A DNA stretch of 8,267 nucleotides from Bacillota bacterium (GTDB lineage Bacteria > Bacillota > Clostridia > Acetivibrionales > DTU013), in the NCBI GenBank assembly GCA_023435805.1, contig JAEZMC010000320.1, forward strand, positions 1 through 8,267, written 5' to 3'. Below, in pieces: positions 1 to 5,421 of this stretch (positions within the stretch are counted from its first letter, which is position 1; each line of letters begins with the position of its first letter). Under the pieces are notes generated by a model. The model was given only the letters and a program-made list of their open reading frames with translations, made no database searches and was not told the origin of the DNA. Made by a program: the position numbers and the translations under genes.

Positions 1-378
1 GCTGTCGCGGAACTATTTACCAAAAAGTCCGATATCGACTATAGTGAAAACAACACTGCCGAGCAGCGTTCCGAACGTTATCGCACCCTTGGGCTGGCGG
101 GCAGGCTGTCAGATATTCTGGAAGACAATATCCGTACGACGGGCAAAAAAGGGCTGCTGCTTCAGAAGGCTGGTATCGAAGGCGATGCCACACAGTTTAA
201 CAGCATTTTATATAAGCAGATCGATGATTATGAGGATGACATCTATGCTTTGACTTTAAAACTCAATGATAAGGAAGACAGGTACTATGCCAAATTTACG
301 GCGCTGGAGAAGTACATTTCACAAATGAGTATGCAAAGCAGCTGGATTGCTTCTCAATTCAGCAACACATCCGGATAA
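1..378 (+). CDS. fliD: Flagellar filament cap protein FliD (hook-associated protein 2), C-terminal part
   Basis: The reading frame is open from the left edge and ends at TAA 376-378, giving the last 125 residues of a protein whose start lies outside the window. The sequence has the features of the FliD C-terminal (HAP2_C) region: a segment reading LGLAGRLSDILEDNI, then GKKGLLLQKAG, and a heptad-rich amphipathic tail (YKQIDDYEDDIYALTLKL onward) ending in SWIASQFS. FliD forms the pentameric cap at the tip of the flagellum, where it folds exported flagellin into the filament; its C-terminal helices pack in the filament-like core. The fliS gene follows after 42 bases with the same orientation, the usual fliD-fliS order. 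The assignment is by remembered family pattern plus this context. I see no truncation at the C-terminus. Confidence 0.9.
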   Translation, partial: AVAELFTKKSDIDYSENNTAEQRSERYRTLGLAGRLSDILEDNIRTTGKKGLLLQKAGIEGDATQFNSILYKQIDDYEDDIYALTLKLNDKEDRYYAKFTALEKYISQMSMQSSWIASQFSNTSG

Positions 379-420
379 GGCATGATACGGTCAAATCGAG
401 AATTATTGGAGGAATAGCTA

Positions 421-825
421 ATGGCGCTCAACAAAGCATACAACCAGTATAAACAGAATTCTATTTACACAGCCACTCCCGAGGAACTGACGCTGATGCT
501 GTATAACGGGCTCATCAAGTTCATTATGCAGGCACAGGGCGGTTTGGATGAGAACGACCTGGAGAGAGCAGGAAATGCAATTATCCGTGCACAGGATATC
601 GTGGTGCACTTCAGGGCGACGCTGGATATGAAATATGAGGTGGCACAGAACCTGGATGCACTCTATGATTATATGTACGGAAGGCTGGTAGAGGCAAACA
701 TCAGAAAGAACAAGGATATACTGGAAGAAATGCTGGGAATGGCAAAGGAGCTCCGGGACACCTGGGCGCAGGCCATGAAACTTGCAAAACATCCGCCTAA
801 GCCCCAATTGATCGCACAGGAGTAA
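421..825 (+). CDS. fliS: Flagellin export chaperone FliS
   Basis: This 134-residue protein has the usual FliS length and hallmark N-terminus: a Tyr-rich opening (AYNQYKQNSIYTATPEELTL), then the core LMLYNGLIKFI helix, followed by a four-helix-bundle pattern with QDIVVHFRATLDM and LDALYDYMYGRLVEAN. FliS binds the disordered C-terminal region of flagellin in the cytoplasm, stops premature polymerisation and hands it to the flagellar export gate. The start is supported by a strong ribosome binding site, GGAGGA at 408-413, seven bases before ATG 421. It lies 42 bases after fliD and three bases before the next gene, so the three genes are probably one transcript. The C-terminal tail (KHPPKPQLIAQE) is polar and probably disordered. 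Family recognition and context agree strongly. Confidence 0.95.
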   Translation: MALNKAYNQYKQNSIYTATPEELTLMLYNGLIKFIMQAQGGLDENDLERAGNAIIRAQDIVVHFRATLDMKYEVAQNLDALYDYMYGRLVEANIRKNKDILEEMLGMAKELRDTWAQAMKLAKHPPKPQLIAQE

Positions 826-828
826 ACC

Positions 829-1329
829 ATGAATCTTTCGTTGGAGAAATATATCGAACGGCTGAATGAACTGATCAACATAAAAAAAGCACTGCTGCTG
901 GACATACTGGCACTGACCGCGGATCAGTCAGGCGTGATTGAAGAGGACAGCCTGGACACACTTGGCAATTTGATTGAAGAGAAGCAGCGGAAAATTGATG
1001 AAATCAACAAACTGGATGAAGAGTTTGATACCTATTTTCTGCGGCTAAAATCTGTCCTGGGAATATCACGGCTGGACCGGCTCGACGCGTCAAAACTTGA
1101 GGGCAGTGCTTGCAGCGGCGCAAAGCAGCTTAAAGCCGTAACGGCGGAAATCCTGGATATCATCCAGCGTATCGGCGCGCTCGAGAAGGAAAACGAAGAT
1201 AAAAGCAAAAGGCTGCTGGGGACATTCGGAGATGAAATAAAAAAAATAAACCAGGGTAAAAAAGTCAATCATGCATATGCACCCGGTTTAAACAAAACTA
1301 CTTCATACTTTATCGACAAGAAAAAATAA
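829..1329 (+). CDS. flgN: FlgN/FliT-type flagellar export chaperone
   Basis: This 166-residue, highly charged and almost wholly helical protein has no membrane segment. The helix at residues 45-80 (LIEEKQRKIDEINKLDEEFD, then a Lys/Leu-rich stretch to LGI) and a second long helix around residues 98-142 give the antiparallel coiled-coil look of the FlgN family. The basic tail ending YFIDKKK is similar to what I recall in clostridial FlgN-annotated proteins. FlgN chaperones the hook-filament junction proteins FlgK and FlgL; FliT does the same for FliD, and short helical members are hard to tell apart by eye. Only three bases separate the fliS stop from ATG 829, and its ribosome binding site (CAGGAG 817-822) lies within the end of fliS, so translation is probably coupled. 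Position directly after fliD-fliS supports a flagellar role; FlgN versus FliT is less certain. Confidence 0.75.
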   Translation: MNLSLEKYIERLNELINIKKALLLDILALTADQSGVIEEDSLDTLGNLIEEKQRKIDEINKLDEEFDTYFLRLKSVLGISRLDRLDASKLEGSACSGAKQLKAVTAEILDIIQRIGALEKENEDKSKRLLGTFGDEIKKINQGKKVNHAYAPGLNKTTSYFIDKKK

Positions 1330-1337
1330 CAGACGGT

Positions 1338-2291
1338 TTACTCCTTCGGATACACCCTGTCGAGGAAGGAGAACAGCCTTTCCAGATATGCTTCACGATA
1401 GGTCAGATAGCTGGTGGCATTGCCTTTGTCCTCGGTCATCCAGAATTCGGCTCCCGAGGAATTCATTGCGGAATATTTCTGATACAGCTCAATGCTGTTC
1501 TCAACAGGAATCAATGGATCGCCCCGGCCATGGATAAGCAGCAGGTTCGGCGGTGTCGAAGCTGTCAGCGCATTCAGCGGACTGACACTGGCAGTATCAA
1601 TATCACCGGTTACTTCCATCGAGAAGGATATGGTTTTAGTAAAAGGAAAGGACGGAAGGTTTGTCCACTTGTTCAAGCTTTTTGACAGATATGCGCCTAG
1701 ATCGGCATACGGGCTGTCCGCTATGACCGCATCAACCGATTTACTTTCCGCTGCAGCAAGGATACTGGCGGAGGCACCGGTAGAAAAACCAAGCAGCGTA
1801 ATATGCCGGGAACCCTGTGCATTCACATAACTGATGGCCGCCTGCACATCTTTCTTTTCATTATACCCGAAGGTGGTGTCCTTACCGCCAGATTCACCAG
1901 AATTTCTCAGATCAAATGTAAATACATTAAAGCCCTTGTTTAAAAACTCCTTAATCAGATCAACCGTTTCCAGACCGAACTGAAGCCGGTTGTTACCGTA
2001 CGAGTGGACAAATATTACTGCGCGATCGCTGTTTTTGGTCTGGAAAAGCCAGCCCTTCAGGATGATGGATTTATCGTCGCCCTTAAAGCTGACGACCTTG
2101 TATTCCGGTACGATATTCGAGGAAAATGTATCAATGGGTTTCTTTTCAGGGTGCAGAAGAACCCAGCTTTTATAACCTGAAACAATGACAATTGCAAGTA
2201 CGGAGAGAAGCAGGAGAATAATAACGGTCAAAATAATGTTTCTTGTTTTGTGCGTTTTTCTGACAGCGTACGTTACTCCGCTGATTCTCAT
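1338..2291 (-). CDS. Membrane-anchored alpha/beta hydrolase (COG1073/YqkD-like), catalytic His apparently replaced by Asn
   Basis: I place the start at ATG 2291-2289 because GGAGGG (2299-2304 on this strand) lies seven bases upstream and a strong promoter lies just beyond; the frame stays open to 2342 but that start would leave almost no leader. The 317-residue protein has a basic N-terminus, one membrane anchor at about residues 19-39, and then an alpha/beta hydrolase fold. Visible elements are FVHSYGNN (94-101, oxyanion region), FDLRNSGESGG (126-136), the nucleophile elbow GFSTG with Ser170, ADSPYADL (191-198) and LLIHGRGDPLIP with the likely acid Asp258. Where relatives carry GHxxSY near the end, this protein reads GNATSY, with Asn291 (codon 1419-1421) at the expected catalytic His. 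The anchor orientation (positive side in) would place the domain outside the membrane. The substrate is unknown. It stands alone, convergent with the flagellar operon and divergent from the radical SAM gene. Confidence 0.85.
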   Translation of the reverse strand: MRISGVTYAVRKTHKTRNIILTVIILLLLSVLAIVIVSGYKSWVLLHPEKKPIDTFSSNIVPEYKVVSFKGDDKSIILKGWLFQTKNSDRAVIFVHSYGNNRLQFGLETVDLIKEFLNKGFNVFTFDLRNSGESGGKDTTFGYNEKKDVQAAISYVNAQGSRHITLLGFSTGASASILAAAESKSVDAVIADSPYADLGAYLSKSLNKWTNLPSFPFTKTISFSMEVTGDIDTASVSPLNALTASTPPNLLLIHGRGDPLIPVENSIELYQKYSAMNSSGAEFWMTEDKGNATSYLTYREAYLERLFSFLDRVYPKE

Positions 2292-2331
2292 TGCTGAACC
2301 CTCCATGCTTTTAATATTATTTACCGGAATA

Positions 2332-2360
2332 TTGACATGCATGATGTTTAACTTTATTAT
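2332..2360 (+). promoter_or_regulatory. Vegetative (sigma-A type) promoter for the radical SAM gene
   Basis: A perfect -35 hexamer TTGACA (2332-2337) is followed after 17 bases by TATTAT (2355-2360), which matches five of six consensus positions. Transcription would start near 2367, about 79 bases before ATG 2446. This excludes start codons further upstream in the same open frame, because they would lie before or inside the promoter. No riboswitch-like fold was recognised in the leader. Confidence 0.75.
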
Positions 2361-2384
2361 ATTTTTATTTAACTGGAATGTAAA
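2356..2384 (-). promoter_or_regulatory. Vegetative (sigma-A type) promoter for the alpha/beta hydrolase gene
   Basis: Read on the minus strand, TTTACA (2384-2379) is followed after exactly 17 bases by a perfect TATAAT (2361-2356). Transcription would start near 2349, leaving a leader of about 58 bases before ATG 2291. The -10 overlaps by five base pairs the -10 of the promoter facing the other way, so the two polymerase complexes cannot bind at once. Confidence 0.75.
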
Positions 2385-2445
2385 GCTTATTCATAAACTG
2401 TATGGATTACTGGAAGCATTATCCGGTTATGAAAGGAAGCGCAGC

Positions 2446-3369
2446 ATGAAATGCAATATTTGTCCCAGAAAATGCAATGCGGACAGGGAAAGCGGAAAGG
2501 GCTTTTGCGGTATGGGCAGCCGGCCGGTTGTGGCAAGGTCTTTTTTGCACATGTGGGAGGAGCCCTGTATCAGTGGGGTAAGGGGCTCGGGAACCGTGTT
2601 CTTTTCCGGCTGCAATCTGAAATGCATATTCTGTCAGAACCATGAAATCAGCCATGGCGGGATCGGCCGTGAAATCGGCATGGCGGAGCTGGCAGGCATT
2701 TTTCTTTCATTAAGAGATAAGGGAGCTCATAATATTAATCTGGTTACACCGACACATTTTGTGACGGTCATAAAAGAAGCGCTGCTATTGGCCAAAAGAG
2801 GGGTACCCTCTTGTGAAACCGGACCGGAGGCCCGGGCTGAAATGTGCAGACGCCTTGATATTCCTGTCGTATACAACACGAACGGCTATGACAGTATTGA
2901 AGCTCTGCATATGCTTGAAGGAGAAATAGACATTTATCTTCCCGACCTGAAGTATATCAGCCCGGACATGGCCATGGAATACTCCGGTGCCGCTGATTAT
3001 TTTGAAATAGCCTCTGCGGCAGTATTGGAAATGTACAGGCAGGTAGGCTCACCGGATTTCGATGAAAACGGGATGCTCCGAAAGGGCATGATCGTCAGGC
3101 ATCTTGTGCTGCCCGGGCATACGGCGGAGACCATCCGTATCCTGGAGTGGATAGCGGATTGCCTTCCTGGCGTTCATGTAAGCCTAATGAGCCAGTACAT
3201 CCCGTGTTACAAGGCTTGCGGCCATCCTACGCTGGGGCGCAGGCTTACAAAGTACGAATATGAAAAGGTACTGAACAAATTTTCCAGGCTCGGCCTGAAT
3301 GGATATGTCCAGGAGCGGGATTCTGCGTCTTCTCAATATATTCCGGATTTCAGCAGGGTTGAGTTCTGA
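2446..3369 (+). CDS. PflX-like radical SAM protein (COG1313, pyruvate-formate-lyase-activase-like)
   Basis: The 307-residue protein carries the radical SAM cluster motif CNLKCIFC (Cys56, Cys60, Cys63), which binds the 4Fe-4S cluster that cleaves S-adenosylmethionine. An N-terminal Cys-rich stretch (CNICPRKC, then GFCG; Cys3, 6, 10, 21) and the blocks WEEPCISG, GSGTVFFSGC, HNINLVTPTHF, VVYNTNGYDS, DIYLPDLKY, VRHLVLPGH and SLMSQY are those I associate with COG1313 (PflX), a family related to glycyl-radical-enzyme activases whose substrate is generally not established. I chose ATG 2446 because AAGGAAG (2433-2439) lies six bases upstream, the family starts at this Cys motif, and the promoter lies at 2332-2360; the frame itself stays open back to 2185. 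Compared with the family pattern there is an extra segment at about residues 120-136, with two more cysteines. No glycyl radical enzyme lies in the window. It appears to be a single-gene transcript. Confidence 0.88.
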   Translation: MKCNICPRKCNADRESGKGFCGMGSRPVVARSFLHMWEEPCISGVRGSGTVFFSGCNLKCIFCQNHEISHGGIGREIGMAELAGIFLSLRDKGAHNINLVTPTHFVTVIKEALLLAKRGVPSCETGPEARAEMCRRLDIPVVYNTNGYDSIEALHMLEGEIDIYLPDLKYISPDMAMEYSGAADYFEIASAAVLEMYRQVGSPDFDENGMLRKGMIVRHLVLPGHTAETIRILEWIADCLPGVHVSLMSQYIPCYKACGHPTLGRRLTKYEYEKVLNKFSRLGLNGYVQERDSASSQYIPDFSRVEF

Positions 3370-3618
3370 TTGGAACGATCCGGACAATATCAACATCAAA
3401 TGCGAATGTTACTTATAAACCACAATTCTGGCCTTTCTGACTTATCTTTTCCGCATTCCCTAAAAAACTATGCTAAAAATAGAAAAATTTTACAAAAAAG
3501 TATAGCAATTTCCAAATTTTTGTAGTAGAATTAGATCTACCGATAAATGGACATATTAAGTCATTAAAAGTTACAAAAGCAGAAAATTTTACAAGCACCC
3601 GATATGTGAGGGATCAGG
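3370..3618. other. AT-rich intergenic region, probable promoter and regulatory region of the Tad operon
   Basis: These 249 bases carry no credible gene. The right half (about 3460-3600) is markedly A+T rich. It holds two copies of AAAATTTTACAA (3484-3495 and 3583-3594) and an eight-base inverted repeat, TACAAAAA (3491-3498) and TTTTTGTA (3517-3524). A possible -10, TAGAAT (3526-3531), has no good -35 at standard spacing, and TGGACA (3548-3553) has only the weak TACAAA (3572-3577) as partner. A promoter for the kinase-Tad operon is expected here because the gene before it is complete and 249 bases away, but I cannot fix its position. I found no clear terminator for the radical SAM gene. Confidence 0.5.
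3484..3594. repeat. Short direct repeats AAAATTTTACAA plus inverted repeat upstream of the kinase gene
   Basis: AAAATTTTACAA occurs at 3484-3495 and again at 3583-3594, with start points 99 bases apart; both copies are preceded by AG within a few bases. The inverted repeat TACAAAAA/TTTTTGTA (3491-3498/3517-3524) overlaps the first copy. They could be sites for a regulator, but in such AT-rich DNA similar words can arise by chance. Confidence 0.4.
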
Positions 3619-5376
3619 ATGCAGGTTGGAGACTTTTTTGACGGCAGGTATATCATCGAAAGGCTCCTTGGCCGGGGTGGCATGGGAACCGTCTGGCTCG
3701 CAAGGAATATCAATACGGATACGTATTGGGCCATCAAGGAAATTCCAAAGGAAGAAAACACGGAACTGGAGCTGCCGGCTGAGCCAATGCTGCTGAAAAA
3801 GCTCGAACATCCGGCACTGCCAAGATTATTTGACATACTTGAGCAGGATGGCAAATTGTACATGATTTCGAACTATATTGAAGGGATACCGCTGGACAAA
3901 AAATTGGAGGCGGAGGGAAGGATTGCGGAAGAAATCGTAAGCGAATGGGCCATTCAATTGTGCAAAGCGCTGGACTATCTCCATTCTCTCACTCCGAATC
4001 CGATCATTTACAGAGATATGAAGCCTTCCAATATCATTCTGGCAGCAAATGGGACATTGAAACTGATTGATTTCGGAATCGCACGGGAATACAAATCCCA
4101 TTCAGGCAGCGATACCGTTTATATCGGGACTCGAGGATATGCGGCGCCCGAGCAATACGGAACAGGCCAGACCAATGCAGCCTCGGATATTTACAGCCTG
4201 GGGGTTACGCTGCACCATCTTCTGACTGGGAAAAATCCAACAGAACCGCCCTTCGGGTTAAAGCCTGCAAGATACTATGTAGAATCCCTTTCTGAAGAGA
4301 TGGAGGGGATTGTCCTCAAATGCACCAGGGAAAATGCAGATGAACGGTATCAAAGCGCCAGGGAGCTGCTGGATGAATTGGAGATACTGTCCTCAAAATA
4401 CGGATGCGGCTTAAAAAGCATTGAACAAAACGTACAGGCAGCTGAGAGAGGCGATGCCATTTCCAATGCGGCCAGGCACACGGTGGACGAAGGCTCTGCT
4501 TCCCTGCGCCGGGCAAGCTTCAAAAAGATGGTCATCACGATATGGGATAATGCTGAATTCGGCTGTGAGCTTGCATATATGGCTGCAAAGCATGCCGGTG
4601 GCGAGGTTCTGTTGGCTGACCTGGATCTGCTGGCGCCAAAAGCGGATTTGCATCTCAATTTAAAAAAATACCCTGCAAAATCTTTACAGGGCGGCCTGTT
4701 TGGGCATTCCGGAATAGACCTGGTGATGGATGCCATTGGCAAAGGCCTTCTAACTGCTGAACTTCTGCAGCAGTCGACCGTTGGAAGAAAAGACTTGAAA
4801 AACCTCCATATACTGACCGGAAATTTCAGGCTTGACAATTATGAATACTTCAGTGAGGAAAGTGTACCCAAGTTGATTGATAAATGCTACCGCAGCTATG
4901 ATATCACCATACTTCTGGTCAACCGTTCGATCTATGATGCCTTTACACTGGCTGCCCTCCTGCGTTCGGATTTGAACATAGCCGCTATCCGGGGTGATGT
5001 GGACAGGCTTCGGGAATACAATACCTATGTTTCATTTTTGAAGGAGAAGCAGAACCTGCCGCTTGAATCGACAAAATTTGTTCTTTTTGAATACGATGGT
5101 CATGTGAACATGTCTTTAAGCGAAGCAAGGGAAGCGACCCAGGACAATCTGCTTGGAAAGGTTGCAGCCAGCAAAAGGCGTGCGTTTTACCGTAACCTGC
5201 GAGGTGCATACGCAGCCCGGATGGATAAGGAGGTTGCAGCAGACTATCTGCAGATCCTGGCAAGGCTGGAGCTCATACCAAACCGGAGCGCTTTTCAAAA
5301 ACTGGGGCTGCAGCTCGGACAATTTTTCGCGGGCAGGCCTTCAGCCATACAAGGTGTGCCTGGAAACAAGCAGTAA
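3619..5376 (+). CDS. Hanks-type Ser/Thr protein kinase fused to a TadZ/CpaE-like P-loop-fold domain
   Basis: Residues 1 to about 258 are a complete protein kinase domain: glycine loop GRGGMGTVW (18-26), ATP-anchoring Lys40 in AIKEI, a helix-C Glu near 55, catalytic loop YRDMKPSN with Asp133 and Asn138, Asp151 of DFG, and GTRGYAAPEQYG (170-181). It should therefore be active, with Tyr in place of the usual His before Arg-Asp. After a linker (about 259-300) comes a MinD/ParA-fold region, residues 302-490, with VLLADLDLLAPKADLHLNL (330-348) resembling the strand and loop after Walker A in CpaE/TadZ. The Walker A position itself reads WDNAEFGCELA without Gly-Lys-Thr, so nucleotide binding there looks lost. 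A basic helical tail (510-585) follows. There are no membrane segments or PASTA repeats. ATG 3619 has GAGGG (3608-3612) six bases upstream. Genes for a CpaF-like ATPase and TadB/TadC-like proteins follow, so a regulatory or localising role in a Tad machine is inferred; phosphorylation targets are unknown. Confidence 0.85.
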   Translation: MQVGDFFDGRYIIERLLGRGGMGTVWLARNINTDTYWAIKEIPKEENTELELPAEPMLLKKLEHPALPRLFDILEQDGKLYMISNYIEGIPLDKKLEAEGRIAEEIVSEWAIQLCKALDYLHSLTPNPIIYRDMKPSNIILAANGTLKLIDFGIAREYKSHSGSDTVYIGTRGYAAPEQYGTGQTNAASDIYSLGVTLHHLLTGKNPTEPPFGLKPARYYVESLSEEMEGIVLKCTRENADERYQSARELLDELEILSSKYGCGLKSIEQNVQAAERGDAISNAARHTVDEGSASLRRASFKKMVITIWDNAEFGCELAYMAAKHAGGEVLLADLDLLAPKADLHLNLKKYPAKSLQGGLFGHSGIDLVMDAIGKGLLTAELLQQSTVGRKDLKNLHILTGNFRLDNYEYFSEESVPKLIDKCYRSYDITILLVNRSIYDAFTLAALLRSDLNIAAIRGDVDRLREYNTYVSFLKEKQNLPLESTKFVLFEYDGHVNMSLSEAREATQDNLLGKVAASKRRAFYRNLRGAYAARMDKEVAADYLQILARLELIPNRSAFQKLGLQLGQFFAGRPSAIQGVPGNKQ

Positions 5377-5421
5377 CAATACGGCTTTTTAGCCAATCGA
5401 AATAATACGGGAGGAATAAAA

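Noticed and set aside
44..253. A 69-codon plus-strand open frame at the left edge
   Set aside because: It lies inside the recognised fliD frame in another phase, with Arg/Ser-rich content typical of a shadow frame.
418..807. A 129-codon open frame on the minus strand covering fliS
   Set aside because: It lies antisense to a clearly recognised gene, lacks a ribosome binding site and has no recognisable protein features.
1341..1371. Inverted repeat CTCCTTC/GAAGGAG as a terminator between flgN and the hydrolase gene
   Set aside because: The loop is 17 bases, no T-run follows on the plus strand, and on the minus strand the nearest T-rich stretch is 11 bases from the stem.
2292..2342. Upstream extension of the hydrolase frame on the minus strand to ATG 2342
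   Set aside because: It would begin about seven bases after the predicted transcription start and lacks a ribosome binding site, whereas ATG 2291 has GGAGGG at ideal spacing.
2185..2445. Upstream extension of the radical SAM frame, giving an N-terminal hydrophobic region
   Set aside because: It overlaps the oppositely oriented hydrolase gene and its leader, runs through the promoter at 2332-2360, and the family normally begins at the Cys motif encoded just after 2446.
3539..3546. ACCGATAA as a flagellar (sigma-D/sigma-28) -10 element upstream of the kinase gene
   Set aside because: It resembles the GCCGATAA consensus, but there is no TAAA-type -35 at 14-16 bases upstream.
5383..5394. Small hairpin GGCTTTTTAGCC between the kinase and CpaF-like genes as a terminator
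   Set aside because: The stem is only four pairs, the T-run is in the loop rather than after the stem, and the genes appear to be co-transcribed.
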